A DNA stretch of 64,000 bases, taken from the IMG/VR virus record IMGVR_UViG_3300019742_000002, positions 27,724 to 91,723 of that record, one strand, 5' to 3'. The notes under the pieces are model-generated. The model had not been told where the DNA came from. It ran no database searches and worked only from the letters and a program-made list of their open reading frames with translations. The stretch is from a virus. Within the stretch, counting starts at the first letter, position 1, and every line of letters starts with the position of its first letter. Of the stretch, positions 7,697-16,523 are shown one piece after another. A program made the position numbers and the translations under genes.

Positions 7697-7916
7697 TTTG
7701 TTCCTTTTTGGTTTGATTATCTATATCTCTAAGCTCTTCTATGAGTTTGAATACTTCAACAAAATTTGTTCTATAACTAATTGTATCACAGTAAGGAGTA
7801 TCGCATATTATTCCAAAATTATCTTGCTTCAAATACTTATCCATATTCTCATAATCTTCTATACTAAATACCATTTTTAAATCCTTTATTTGTTTTGATA
7901 TTATGATTATAGCCAA
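7671..7916 (-). CDS. hypothetical protein, up to 81 aa
   Basis: The promoter box overlaps its first listed codons (MAIIIISKQIKDLK). The more credible start is the second Met (MVFSIEDYENMDKYLKQDNF) at about 7874, which has AAAGGATTTAAAA in front of it. That gives a 67-aa acidic unknown protein. Confidence 0.6.
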   Translation of the reverse strand: MAIIIISKQIKDLKMVFSIEDYENMDKYLKQDNFGIICDTPYCDTISYRTNFVEVFKLIEELRDIDNQTKKEQNDNKTIPQ

Positions 7917-7928
7917 TTAAAACTTAAA
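7906..7928 (-). promoter_or_regulatory. TTTTAAGTTTTA / TATAAT promoter
   Basis: Minus-strand TTTAAGTTTTAATTGGC then TATAAT; one of the best family members. It implies that translation of the following gene begins at the Met near 7874. Confidence 0.65.
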
Positions 7929-7946
7929 AGAATATTAATTTTAAAT

Positions 7947-8228
7947 CTATTCGTTATGATATTCCCATAAAACAGCATTACAATATGCGTGAACTGCTCC
8001 GATACTTAAATCAGTTTTTCTACAATGATGTAAATGTATGGGATAGTTAAACATACCTTTTGGAAATGGTTTCTTATTTATAGGATGCGTTTTCATAAGT
8101 TCTTTTGGTTTATCTTTTAGAGGATTTTTACAATATATACAAATACCTTTTTGTTCTTGTATATATTGTTCTTTAGCTAATTTTCTTATTGTATAGTGAG
8201 AGGTTTTGTAATTGATTGGAAGTTTTAT
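7947..8228 (-). CDS. HNH endonuclease with apparent AUA start
   Basis: A 93-codon frame immediately after the GIY-YIG gene encodes a typical small HNH nuclease. CIYCKNPL holds the first zinc-type Cys pair, then IHLHHCRKTD supplies the HNH His pair, and GAVHAYCNAVLWEYHNE is the characteristic C-terminal helix. There is no ATG, GTG or TTG before the conserved part. The only codon at proper distance from the AAAGGA ribosome-binding site is ATA at 8226-8228, 1 bp after the upstream stop. So it either starts at AUA or has lost its ATG by one substitution. HNH nucleases of this kind in T4-like phages are usually homing enzymes. Confidence 0.6.
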   Translation of the reverse strand: MKLPINYKTSHYTIRKLAKEQYIQEQKGICIYCKNPLKDKPKELMKTHPINKKPFPKGMFNYPIHLHHCRKTDLSIGAVHAYCNAVLWEYHNE

Positions 8229-8229
8229 G

Positions 8230-9207
8230 TTAGTCCTTTATCTTGTTCTTTCTTCTAATGACACCTGCTATCTTCTTTATAGTAGTTTCAGCCCCATCGG
8301 TATAACCCACTCTATAATGACCTTTACCTTTGACCATATAATGAGTATCTTTTAATTTTGTATAGTATTCTAATTCATTAACTTGTATAGTGTTTTGATT
8401 TTCATTATCGGTAACCCAAACATTCCTGTTACTATGAGATTTTCTATGTCTTGCTAGGTTACTTGTTCCAATTTCCTTATCACAAATTCCACAAGGATGT
8501 CTTTCTTCTATATTTCCTTTATTGACACCTACATACAAATCTTTATTTCTCTTGTACTCTTCTTTTGGTATAGAAACAAATTCACCTGTAGATTTTAACT
8601 TCATAGATATATTATCATTGGGTCTTATGTATAAACATTTATTCTTATGATACTCTTCTTTAGTTACAGTTATCTTCTCATTAGTGGATTTTAATCTAGT
8701 ATGAATTTTACCATGATTAACGCCCTTTAGATTATCATTGGAGTCAAATTCTTCTTTCGATACATTTTTGAAATTATTTGTTTCTATATCTATACAAGTG
8801 ACTTTATCACATTGAACCGATTTATATAGGTGTGGATTTTCCCTAAACTCTTTCACCGATATAGTCATTCTTTCGTTTGTTTCTAGGTTATCAGCTGTAA
8901 CTAAACCTGTCCTATCATCTCTTGAAGCTAATCCTTGGTTTTGTTCATTGAAGAATTTTGGATTAGCTCTTACATCTAATCTCATGTGTACCTTACTTTC
9001 ATACCTAATTGCATCCATTGAATCCTTGCCAATATATAGAATTTTAACTCTAACTTGATTAATATTTGATTTATAGTAATCCTTTAGTTTTCCAGAACTG
9101 AAATATGTAACTCCAACATCCTCTATCTCTCCTGAATGCTTTCCTACATAATACTTTCTATTGTCCCAAGGTTCTAACAGCTCTAGTCTATACACAAAAT
9201 GTTTCAT
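8230..9207 (-). CDS. GIY-YIG homing endonuclease with C2H2 finger
   Basis: The N-terminal ~100 residues (YRLELLEPWDNRKYYVGKHS, then FSSGKLKDYY, KILYIG, and Glu in RYESKVH) form a GIY-YIG nuclease domain of the Seg type. Next come about four ~36-residue repeats with the theme K-S-T-x-E then V-S-K-E-E-Y then N-K-x-L-Y, likely DNA-binding units. Then comes a C2H2 zinc-finger-like motif CGICDKEIGTSNLARHRKSH. I place the start at the second Met (9207): the longer frame begins inside the late promoter, whereas MKHFVYRL has AAAAGG at good spacing. Expected role: site-specific DNA cleavage driving its own spread. Confidence 0.85.
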   Translation of the reverse strand: MKHFVYRLELLEPWDNRKYYVGKHSGEIEDVGVTYFSSGKLKDYYKSNINQVRVKILYIGKDSMDAIRYESKVHMRLDVRANPKFFNEQNQGLASRDDRTGLVTADNLETNERMTISVKEFRENPHLYKSVQCDKVTCIDIETNNFKNVSKEEFDSNDNLKGVNHGKIHTRLKSTNEKITVTKEEYHKNKCLYIRPNDNISMKLKSTGEFVSIPKEEYKRNKDLYVGVNKGNIEERHPCGICDKEIGTSNLARHRKSHSNRNVWVTDNENQNTIQVNELEYYTKLKDTHYMVKGKGHYRVGYTDGAETTIKKIAGVIRRKNKIKD

Positions 9208-9223
9208 AAATACCTTTTGATAA

Positions 9224-9231
9224 TATTTATA
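9224..9231 (-). promoter_or_regulatory. T4-type late promoter TATAAATA
   Basis: Minus-strand TATAAATA, 17 bp before the chosen start of the GIY-YIG gene; late expression is usual for T4 homing endonucleases. Confidence 0.75.
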
Positions 9232-9333
9232 AACCATTTAAATCAACCTATTTGATTAATTTCTACTTCCATATAACACTTTTTATCATCTAAGTATTTT
9301 AATACTCATAATATCATAGGTAAGACTTTCATA

Positions 9334-10719
9334 TCAACCTATATCTATATTATCAAGCTCTTCCAACCAAGTTTCTTTAATATCTTTATTAGTAATATCT
9401 TTAAGTTCTTTTTTCAAAGATGATATTTTCTTTCTAAGTTCTTGTACTTTTTCGTATGTTAAAGAGCTTATACTCATTCTAAGAAGATAATCAAAGGAGT
9501 TATCTACCTTAGTTATACCATCTATGGACTTTAGTTGAGTCTCGATTTCAGTTTTCTTTTTCTTGTGGATAACTATAGAACCATCAACCACTCCCGATAC
9601 AAAAAGAAATTTAGGTTCATTAATTGCTATATCACCCAATATCTTTTTGATTAGATGGTCTTTTCTTTTTTGGTAATATTCTAATCTAATATTAATAAAA
9701 GATTGTAATATTTCATTAGAATCCTCAAAAACTTTTATTGAATTATTTTCGGTCATACATGTATAATTTTCTGTGAATTTAGTAATCAACCCTAAAGAAT
9801 TTAGAATATTATCTTCACTCATATCAAATTTTGAATCAACTTTTACTTCAAACCTAAATTCATCTTTTTTGGTGTCACTCAAATCTTTATAAGACTTTAT
9901 AATTTTATCTTCAACCAAACTCTTTAATTTTTCTATATATGTTGTGAATCGCTTCTTACTCTTATCTGATTCTTTTGATTTTTTATCTGACTTTAGTTGA
10001 TAACCTATAGGAAGTTCGGTTATTAGTATATTCAATTTATCTATCTCGTACTTACCATAGGTCTCGTATTTGCCTTTATCTACTTTCTTTACAATACCTC
10101 TAAATCCTTTCCAATATGGTAATAAATCATCTTGTTGATGTGTTGAGTTTTTAAGTTTTTTATACAAAATGTCTTTAATATCTTTTGGATTTCTAGGTAA
10201 TATTAACTGGGCGTGTCCTGTTCCTATACCCAAAGAACCATTAATTAGAATAAAGGGCAGTACAGGAATAAGGAATTTTGGTTCTATATTTCTTCCTTCA
10301 AATTCTTGCCCTATTAAAACTTCACTATCCAGTGAATTAAAATAGTCATTCAATTGGGATAATAATTTTACCTTTATATATCTTGCCTCACCCGGTTTAT
10401 TATTTAGTCTTTGACCAAAATTTCCTTTAGTTCCCATCATAGATATGTTGTTTGATGTTGAATATCCTCTAGCTATATTTATAATCACCCCTTCAATATT
10501 TTTAGCTCCACCTAAGTACTCAGTAAAATCTGAAGTTGCATTAGCTAAACTATCTACTTTTTTTAACTCTTTTATATTATGACTTATAATAGTAAAGAGA
10601 GACTTTCTAGCTGTTGGTCTAAAACCATCAATATACGAAGCTATATTTTGGTAATTATCATTTTGAGCTTGTTGTTTAAATTCTTTCTCGAAGAAATCTG
10701 ATATACTTCTTTTTCTCAT
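9334..10719 (-). CDS. 52: DNA topoisomerase II medium subunit (gp52-like)
   Basis: This is the DNA-cleaving GyrA/ParC-type subunit of the phage type II topoisomerase, which relaxes and decatenates replicating DNA. The N-terminus DGFRPTARKSLFTI is the conserved start of the winged-helix domain. The catalytic tyrosine is Tyr114, preceded by its Arg in GEARYIKVKL. The C-terminal third is the long coiled coil (KKKKTEIETQLKSI, VQELRKKISSLKKELKDI) expected of the subunit. Length (461 aa) is close to T4 gp52 (442 aa). It lies 15 bp downstream of the large-subunit gene, and the two form an operon. Confidence 0.92.
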   Translation of the reverse strand: MRKRSISDFFEKEFKQQAQNDNYQNIASYIDGFRPTARKSLFTIISHNIKELKKVDSLANATSDFTEYLGGAKNIEGVIINIARGYSTSNNISMMGTKGNFGQRLNNKPGEARYIKVKLLSQLNDYFNSLDSEVLIGQEFEGRNIEPKFLIPVLPFILINGSLGIGTGHAQLILPRNPKDIKDILYKKLKNSTHQQDDLLPYWKGFRGIVKKVDKGKYETYGKYEIDKLNILITELPIGYQLKSDKKSKESDKSKKRFTTYIEKLKSLVEDKIIKSYKDLSDTKKDEFRFEVKVDSKFDMSEDNILNSLGLITKFTENYTCMTENNSIKVFEDSNEILQSFINIRLEYYQKRKDHLIKKILGDIAINEPKFLFVSGVVDGSIVIHKKKKTEIETQLKSIDGITKVDNSFDYLLRMSISSLTYEKVQELRKKISSLKKELKDITNKDIKETWLEELDNIDIG

Positions 10720-10734
10720 TTATTTCCTTTCATT

Positions 10735-12597
10735 TTAAAGTTCTAATATACTAAATTCATATCCATCTAACATATCTTTTCTGTCACTAGCTCGTTTACC
10801 ATTTAAACATTTATCAATAAGCTCATCAGTTAATTCCTCATCTTCAATATACATAACCTCTAGCATTTGTTCTATACCCTCTCTATCTATTATCACTTGT
10901 AATTCTTCTTTATCCCAACTTGATAAACCCTTTTTATATTCATATTTATACTTGCCTTTGGTTTCTTTTTGATGATTTCTTTGAGACTCAAAATCATAGA
11001 ACCAATCAATAATATTATCCTTATTATCCGTACACATAAATAGAGGAGTTTTTAGAACCTTAATCCTCCCTTCTTTAATTAGATTCTTTCCGTACTTATA
11101 AAACATACCAATCAATAATGAGCGAATTTGGTAACCGGCAATATCTTCATCAGCGGCAATAATAATATTTTGAAAATTTATATCTGTTTGTGTAGTTTTG
11201 CTAAATCTAATACCTAGTATATTTGTAAAGTCTCTGAGTTTATCTGATTTTAGGATATTAGACATCGTCATATCATAAGCATTTGGTGGTTTTCCGAACA
11301 TTGCGTAATGTCCAGCTTTGTCTCTACCTATAATAGATGCTAAAGATGAAGAAGCTGAGTCACCCTCGGCAAGATATATATCTCTCCATTCACCAATAGG
11401 TTCAAGAAACTTTTCACTATCAGGTTTTTTCTTAGTAGGTTTCTCCAAACCTTTCAATTCTTGTTGCTTTTTATACTCTTCTTTAATCCTAAAATAATCT
11501 ACAATAGGATTAATAATATCTTTATTTTTGTATATCTTATCTACTAATTTATCAAAATCAATATCCTTAAAATACTCTATAAAATATCTATTAGGTGTTG
11601 TTATACTCTCTTTGGTTTGACCATCCCAATCAATTTCTCTAACATTCTTAGCTATAACCACTAAAGTCAATCTATTTCTAATATCGGCAGGTTTGATTGT
11701 TTTATATTTTTTAATAATCTTCTCTCTAAGTCTATTAACAATATTATCAATAACATAGTTGATATGAGTACCACCTTTTGATGTTTCTAACCCATTTATG
11801 TATGAGATTTGTTTAAAATCATCAGTTTCATTTGGTGTAACAGCTATAAAAAAATCATTATAACTTTCTACTATGTTTATATCATTAAGCATAGATATAA
11901 ATTTTTTAGGAGTATAACTCACAACCTTTGAGTTAAATGTAAATCTAATATTAGGGTAAGTTAATGCTTGTAATAGAGTATATTCATACATTCTTTTTAT
12001 GTGTTCATTGTCTATCTCAATACAATCAAATATATTAAAGTCAGGAGTAAATTTTACGGATACACCTGTTTTACCTGTTTGTTTTTGTTTTGATACTGTA
12101 TGTATTAAGTTATTTTCTTTAACAATTAATTTAACTCTACCATTTATATCTTCCGATACTACAAGTAAATGTGAACTTAAAGTTGTACAAAGTTTTATAC
12201 CTATTCCATTAACACCTTTTTGACCTTGCCCTCTATTATCACCATAATTAGATGAAGTATTATATTTACAAAATGCTTTAAATAAAACACTTTCTCCATC
12301 AATATCTCTAGTATCTATACCATATCCATTATCCTTTACCTCAATGGAGTTACTATCAACTTTAATATCAATCTTATCACATCCACCCTTTATAGCAACA
12401 TCAATAGGATTATCTAAAGATTCCATAAATAATTTTAACAATGCCGGTACTATGGTTGACTCTCCATATTTAATAGATTCGTTAGTTATATTAAATCGTT
12501 CCTTTTTTATAGGATTAATTGAACCAGCTAAGTTGTGTGGTCTATTAATAATAGCTTCTCTTTGTGTCTCTTCTTTAATAATTTCAGGTTTTTTCAT
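10735..12597 (-). CDS. 39: DNA topoisomerase II large subunit (gp39/60 fused)
   Basis: The ATP-hydrolysing GyrB/ParE-type subunit. The N-terminal GHKL ATPase domain shows KDNGYGID and GQGQKGVNGIGIKL (nucleotide-binding loops, residues ~90-135). A transducer domain follows, then a TOPRIM domain with LAEGDSASSS near residue 410 and IIAADEDIAG near 480 for metal binding. In T4 this protein is split into gp39 and gp60; here it is a single 620-aa chain, as in most T4 relatives. It overlaps the upstream 76-aa gene by 4 bp and is followed by gp52. Confidence 0.93.
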   Translation of the reverse strand: MKKPEIIKEETQREAIINRPHNLAGSINPIKKERFNITNESIKYGESTIVPALLKLFMESLDNPIDVAIKGGCDKIDIKVDSNSIEVKDNGYGIDTRDIDGESVLFKAFCKYNTSSNYGDNRGQGQKGVNGIGIKLCTTLSSHLLVVSEDINGRVKLIVKENNLIHTVSKQKQTGKTGVSVKFTPDFNIFDCIEIDNEHIKRMYEYTLLQALTYPNIRFTFNSKVVSYTPKKFISMLNDINIVESYNDFFIAVTPNETDDFKQISYINGLETSKGGTHINYVIDNIVNRLREKIIKKYKTIKPADIRNRLTLVVIAKNVREIDWDGQTKESITTPNRYFIEYFKDIDFDKLVDKIYKNKDIINPIVDYFRIKEEYKKQQELKGLEKPTKKKPDSEKFLEPIGEWRDIYLAEGDSASSSLASIIGRDKAGHYAMFGKPPNAYDMTMSNILKSDKLRDFTNILGIRFSKTTQTDINFQNIIIAADEDIAGYQIRSLLIGMFYKYGKNLIKEGRIKVLKTPLFMCTDNKDNIIDWFYDFESQRNHQKETKGKYKYEYKKGLSSWDKEELQVIIDREGIEQMLEVMYIEDEELTDELIDKCLNGKRASDRKDMLDGYEFSILEL

Positions 12598-12824
12598 AAT
12601 TCTCCTTTGTTTATGGTTCTATAGCTAAAAAAGTATATATTTGAACTTGATTTAAATTTATATAAAAGTTTATCATAACCTATGAATCTTTCGACATTTA
12701 ATCCATTCAATATAATATCTAAAATCCTAGCCTGTCTCTTACTAATAAATTCAACAAATAAAAGTTTAAAACCTCTTTTATTCTTCAAAATAATATCCTC
12801 AAATTTATATAAGTATATATCCAT
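12594..12824 (-). CDS. hypothetical protein, 76 aa
   Basis: Small Tyr/Phe/Lys-rich protein just before the topoisomerase operon. Its C-terminal pattern (GYDKLLYKF then YFFSYR) resembles that of the 53-aa protein encoded immediately upstream, suggesting a tandem duplicate pair. Function unknown. Confidence 0.6.
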   Translation of the reverse strand: MDIYLYKFEDIILKNKRGFKLLFVEFISKRQARILDIILNGLNVERFIGYDKLLYKFKSSSNIYFFSYRTINKGEL

Positions 12825-12829
12825 ATAAC

Positions 12830-12991
12830 TTACTTAAGGTTTCTATAAATATAATATGTTCTAGGTATATTCATAAATATATAAAATTTATTATAACCTT
12901 CCATATAATCAAAAGACCTTGTGTAAAACCATATAAATATATCAACTTCACTTTTAATTAACTTATATTTTACTTCTAACCAATCTATCAT
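12830..12991 (-). CDS. hypothetical protein, 53 aa
   Basis: A 53-residue frame (MIDWLEVKYKLIKSEVDIFI and onward) starts at an ATGA overlap with the stop of the upstream gene and ends 6 bp before the next ATG. GYNKFYIF and TYYIYR near its end align with GYDKLLYKF and YFFSYR of the next protein, so the two are probably diverged tandem copies. Function unknown. Confidence 0.55.
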   Translation of the reverse strand: MIDWLEVKYKLIKSEVDIFIWFYTRSFDYMEGYNKFYIFMNIPRTYYIYRNLK

Positions 12992-13284
12992 ATTAACTCC
13001 TTTTTGTTTATATATACATCATCTAACAACTCATAGGAGTTTGATAAAGTACCATTTATAACCTGTAAATCGTCAATAAATTGTTTAATAGGACTTTTAT
13101 TGAGTCCTAGTGATATAGCCTTAAAAACTGTTGTGGCATCATTAGATTCTATATAAACTACACCATCTTGAAGTATTAAAAAACCAAACTTTTTGAATAT
13201 ATTATATACCTCTTGTTTTATATCCAATCCATTTTCCCCATTTATTACAGAAAATAGGATAAACCATCTTTTTGAACTCTTCAT
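12988..13284 (-). CDS. hypothetical protein, 98 aa
   Basis: Unknown small protein, directly abutting the signal-peptide protein upstream and overlapping the 53-aa gene downstream. The alternating beta and helical pattern (KRWFILFSVI, FGFLILQDGVVYIES) fits a small alpha/beta domain. No catalytic motif seen. Confidence 0.6.
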   Translation of the reverse strand: MKSSKRWFILFSVINGENGLDIKQEVYNIFKKFGFLILQDGVVYIESNDATTVFKAISLGLNKSPIKQFIDDLQVINGTLSNSYELLDDVYINKKELI

Positions 13285-13557
13285 TTACATATAATTTATT
13301 ACAAAAGTTCTTATACCACCACTAACTCTAAGTCTATTATATTCTTGTTCTTGTATATATCTACAATTTCCTCCACATTTAACTCTATATCTTTTGATAT
13401 AGTTTCCATCTTTTGTACTATTTAACCAATTATAATCTCTTTGTTGATATATCCATACTTCATTTTTGGCTATATTATATAGATATTTAGTATTATTTGC
13501 CATAGCAGTACTAGATATTATACTAACTATAGCTAGACTTTGTATTAATTTTTTCAT
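13285..13557 (-). CDS. exported small protein with signal peptide
   Basis: Starting at the second Met (13557), which has AAAGGAAAG at ideal spacing, the protein begins MKKLIQSLAIVSIISSTAMA, a classical signal peptide with an Ala-x-Ala cleavage site. The mature ~70 residues carry two cysteines (VKCGGNCRY) that could form a disulphide in the periplasm. The longer 100-aa reading has no such start and would bury the signal. Exported phage proteins of this size may alter the envelope during infection, but the function is unknown. Confidence 0.65.
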   Translation of the reverse strand: MKKLIQSLAIVSIISSTAMANNTKYLYNIAKNEVWIYQQRDYNWLNSTKDGNYIKRYRVKCGGNCRYIQEQEYNRLRVSGGIRTFVINYM

Positions 13558-13656
13558 TTCTTTCCTTTGGTCAATGTATGACTTCATATTTTATAATAAC
13601 TAATTAGCTATTAACCTCTTTTTATGGGTAAATTATATAGGATATTTATTTAAAAT

Positions 13657-13980
13657 TTACTCATTTTCTATTGTTATTTCTAAATCTCTATAATATGCAA
13701 ATTGTTTCAATTTTATACAATCACCTAGATATGTATCTCTAATATTTTCTTTGGTATATATTATTATACCACTTTGGTTATCTATATCAATCCACTCAAA
13801 AGATATACCCATATTTATAAGAAACTCCTCTAATTTAAGAAGAAAGTATCTATTATATATCATTAGAACCTCATAATTATCTATATGAAAGTTTAATTTT
13901 TGAGTACCTTTTATAGCTAAATTAAATAAATTTTCGGATGTATACTCTAAATCCTCTCTCAATATAAAATATACATTCAT
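13657..13980 (-). CDS. hypothetical protein, 107 aa
   Basis: Unknown protein with a mixed alpha/beta pattern. It lies 5 bp downstream of the 83-aa gene in a leftward operon of small genes running from 16976 to 12594. No recognised motif. Confidence 0.6.
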   Translation of the reverse strand: MNVYFILREDLEYTSENLFNLAIKGTQKLNFHIDNYEVLMIYNRYFLLKLEEFLINMGISFEWIDIDNQSGIIIYTKENIRDTYLGDCIKLKQFAYYRDLEITIENE

Positions 13981-13985
13981 AATAC

Positions 13986-14237
13986 TTAGACTATTTTTTG
14001 AATATTTATATGAGGTCTATTCTTTTCATCAACAAATGGTATAATGATAAAATGTTGTGGATTATTGAAATTAATCTTGATGTATGAATAAACTACTTTC
14101 ATATAACTAAAGAGATGTAGATTACCTATTTCCTCTACAAAAAAAGCCTTAAGCTTAGATTGTTCTTGCATTGTAAAGTTTATTGTTGTTACATCTGGTA
14201 GTATATCTGTAGTATATTCTTTGTTTATTTGTGTCAT
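13986..14237 (-). CDS. hypothetical protein, 83 aa
   Basis: Unknown small beta-rich protein (TINFTMQEQSKLKAFFVEEI near the start). It begins at the base next to the stop of the 117-aa gene, so it is co-translated. No family recognised. Confidence 0.6.
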   Translation of the reverse strand: MTQINKEYTTDILPDVTTINFTMQEQSKLKAFFVEEIGNLHLFSYMKVVYSYIKINFNNPQHFIIIPFVDEKNRPHINIQKIV

Positions 14238-14591
14238 TTATTTTCCTTGTTTTTTAATTTGTTTTGTTAATATCTCTATTCTATTTTCTAAGAAGTTATC
14301 ATATTTAATTTGATTTCTTTCATTTGATTTATCGTAATAGAACCATTCAAAATCTTTTGTTTCTATAATACAACCCAACGAAAAATTATTAATATCTCTA
14401 CTTAAAGCCAATCCTAGCTTATGTAAAACCTCTTTGTTTATTTTCCAAATAAGACCATTTTCACTCATTGTCTTAAAATCCATAGTAGGGTTTGGGTTAT
14501 TATTGTGTAGAAGTTTTTGAAAGAATATTTTAGTTTCCTCTTTAGATAGTTTATCTATAGAATTGATTATATTATCTATCTTGGTGTTCAT
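14238..14591 (-). CDS. hypothetical protein, 117 aa
   Basis: The Asp/Lys-rich N-terminus (INSIDKLSKEETKIFFQKLL) is followed by a segment with GLIWKINKEVLHKLGLALSR. This layout is seen in several phage-encoded unknown proteins of the form 'leader helix then W-x-I-N-x-x-V'. It overlaps the zinc-finger-like gene by 20 bp. No function can be assigned. Confidence 0.6.
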   Translation of the reverse strand: MNTKIDNIINSIDKLSKEETKIFFQKLLHNNNPNPTMDFKTMSENGLIWKINKEVLHKLGLALSRDINNFSLGCIIETKDFEWFYYDKSNERNQIKYDNFLENRIEILTKQIKKQGK

Positions 14592-14811
14592 TTATCTCCT
14601 TTATTTTACCATTCTCTCTATACATCCTTCTAACCTCTTTAATTTTTTCATAATCTCTTATAGCTTTCAAATGTTTTAAATATTGTTTATCAACGCACCC
14701 ATCTTGACAACTACTACAACAAGAAGATACTTCTGTCTTCAATCTATAAAACTTCGATTTATCTTTCAATTTATTACATAATGAACATATTTTTTGATTA
14801 TTATAACTCAT
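14572..14811 (-). CDS. small zinc-finger-like protein, 79 aa
   Basis: Two Cys pairs, CSLC at residues 9-12 and CSSC near 32-35 (with extra Cys beside it), are spaced like a treble-clef zinc finger. KLKDKSKFYRLKT between them is typical of phage CxxC proteins that precede an HNH-like fold. The C-terminal half is a charged helix. It may bind nucleic acid, but no catalytic His is present. Confidence 0.6.
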   Translation of the reverse strand: MSYNNQKICSLCNKLKDKSKFYRLKTEVSSCCSSCQDGCVDKQYLKHLKAIRDYEKIKEVRRMYRENGKIKEINEHQDR

Positions 14812-15116
14812 ATCACTTCCTCTAATTTGTATTCACGAAAACATGTATCTCTATCTACCCGAGTATTATATCTATCTTTTGTAAACTCGTATATAAAATC
14901 ATATAACACATTAAGACTTTCCATATCCATATCTTTTGTTGTAATTCTAATGGTGCCGGGATATTTTTCCTTTATATTAAACTGAATTCCATATCTTTCT
15001 ATATTGTCTATACCAATATAATTTTTAATATCATCAAATTGAGGTGTATTTATAAAACCCCACTTTCTTCCTATAAACTCTCCATAACTAATATTGATTG
15101 GCATATCTATCATCAT
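14808..15116 (-). CDS. hypothetical protein, 102 aa
   Basis: Unknown protein that overlaps the zinc-finger-like gene by 4 bp (ATGA). It has a beta-rich N-terminus with Gly/Trp and a helical acidic middle. No motif recognised. Confidence 0.6.
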   Translation of the reverse strand: MMIDMPINISYGEFIGRKWGFINTPQFDDIKNYIGIDNIERYGIQFNIKEKYPGTIRITTKDMDMESLNVLYDFIYEFTKDRYNTRVDRDTCFREYKLEEVI

Positions 15117-15172
15117 TTTGTTTCCTTTATTTTTGTAATTATATATAATTTTTGTTTAAAATATTCACTTTT

Positions 15173-15997
15173 CTAAACTTCCAAAACACTTATCTCATTA
15201 TATGATTCATTTGGATAACATAAAGGGTTACATATAAACTCTACTCCATCCTTTTTAAAATTAATAGAACTATGAATATGTCCAAAGATATGATATTTAA
15301 CTTTCATTCTTTTAAGTTCATTTAAGTTATCGGAATGGTATAATTTATTTGCCTCAGAACCTAAATATTTTTCATCATTTACTATATCACAAGGAACGTG
15401 ACTTACAAATATATCGCATTCTTTTATTAATTTTATTTTATTTATTTCTGATTTATAGTAAGATTCTGTATCAAATGTAGGTTTAAAATCTTTACCACCC
15501 CATCCATAGTCTATATAATACGGTTCTAATCTGCTCATAATTAACCTAGAATCGTTTGATTGTTCTTTCCAAACCTCATCATCATTCGATACATTATACC
15601 ACATAGGACATCCACCAATTTTGATACAATCAAATTCATATACATTACCATCAAGAACTTTTATATCATTTTCTTGAAGCATTTGTTTAAACTCGTTTAA
15701 TCTATTTAGGGAGTTATATTTATATTTCTTTTGGATAGATTTAGAAATTAAATATAATTCGTGATTTCCAAATGTAACTAAAACTTCCTTGTAATATGTT
15801 TTAAGTTCTTTTAGAACAGCAAGTGATTGATTATTATAGTGACCTATATCTCCTACTATAATAAGAATGTCAGCAGGTTTAGGGACTAGGTAATTATCTA
15901 TATATTTTTGAAGTTCTTTTTTAAATTTAGGTGTATTTGTATCTATAGATTTAATATAAAAATCTATATGTAAATCACTGATGTAAGCTATTTTCAT
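15173..15997 (-). CDS. calcineurin-like metallophosphoesterase
   Basis: The five metal-binding blocks of this superfamily are in order: SDLHID (residues 6-11), GDIGH (~49), GNHE (~77), SHVPCD (~200) and FGHIHSS (~238). At 274 aa it is the size of stand-alone phage phosphoesterases and lacks the extra domains of SbcD/gp47, which is encoded separately at 33633. The substrate is unknown; cyclic nucleotides, RNA ends or dinucleotide polyphosphates are family options. It overlaps the next upstream gene by 4 bp. Confidence 0.85.
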   Translation of the reverse strand: MKIAYISDLHIDFYIKSIDTNTPKFKKELQKYIDNYLVPKPADILIIVGDIGHYNNQSLAVLKELKTYYKEVLVTFGNHELYLISKSIQKKYKYNSLNRLNEFKQMLQENDIKVLDGNVYEFDCIKIGGCPMWYNVSNDDEVWKEQSNDSRLIMSRLEPYYIDYGWGGKDFKPTFDTESYYKSEINKIKLIKECDIFVSHVPCDIVNDEKYLGSEANKLYHSDNLNELKRMKVKYHIFGHIHSSINFKKDGVEFICNPLCYPNESYNEISVLEV

Positions 15998-16356
15998 AAA
16001 TTATCTTTATACTTTTCACACATAATATCGTAAATACCTAAAGATAAACTTTCAAAATAAGTATTATTTCTACTTGAAACTATACCCATAACCTCATTAG
16101 CAAGTTCACCACCTATTTCATAAAAGAAATCATAATCTTGAAAATAGTTTTGGGGTTCGTCTAAGCTATAATCTTCAAGAATTTGTTTAATATATTCCTT
16201 AGTTAAAAATACTATTCTATCATCTGTATAATATGATAGAATCCAATTATCTAAAAAATTATATCCTAGGTTTTCTATAATATTTTCTCTAATCCCTACA
16301 TTGTCGTCTATATCAACATCTTTTGATAAACTCTTTATATCTACTTCTAATTTCAT
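15994..16356 (-). CDS. acidic hypothetical protein, 120 aa
   Basis: Unknown acidic protein (Asp/Glu-rich throughout), translationally coupled to the phosphoesterase by a 4-bp overlap. No recognised domain. Confidence 0.6.
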   Translation of the reverse strand: MKLEVDIKSLSKDVDIDDNVGIRENIIENLGYNFLDNWILSYYTDDRIVFLTKEYIKQILEDYSLDEPQNYFQDYDFFYEIGGELANEVMGIVSSRNNTYFESLSLGIYDIMCEKYKDNL

Positions 16357-16369
16357 TTTTATTCCCTTT

Positions 16370-16522
16370 TTATATTAACCCAAAACTTTTAAAATTAACT
16401 ATTATACCTATAAACTCTAAAGCCGTATTTAAATCCTCAAATAAAGTAAAATTATAACCACCTATTGAGCGTTGCAAAATATGGTCTGTTGGTATATTGT
16501 GCTTATGTCCTACTTCTATCAT
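16370..16522 (-). CDS. small hypothetical protein, 50 aa
   Basis: A 50-residue frame (MIEVGHKHNIPTDHILQRSI and onward) with an excellent AAAAGGAG site 6 bp before its ATG. It lies 1 bp downstream of the gene at 16524-16976. The tight spacing supports a real gene; function unknown. Confidence 0.55.
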   Translation of the reverse strand: MIEVGHKHNIPTDHILQRSIGGYNFTLFEDLNTALEFIGIIVNFKSFGLI

Positions 16523-16523
16523 A

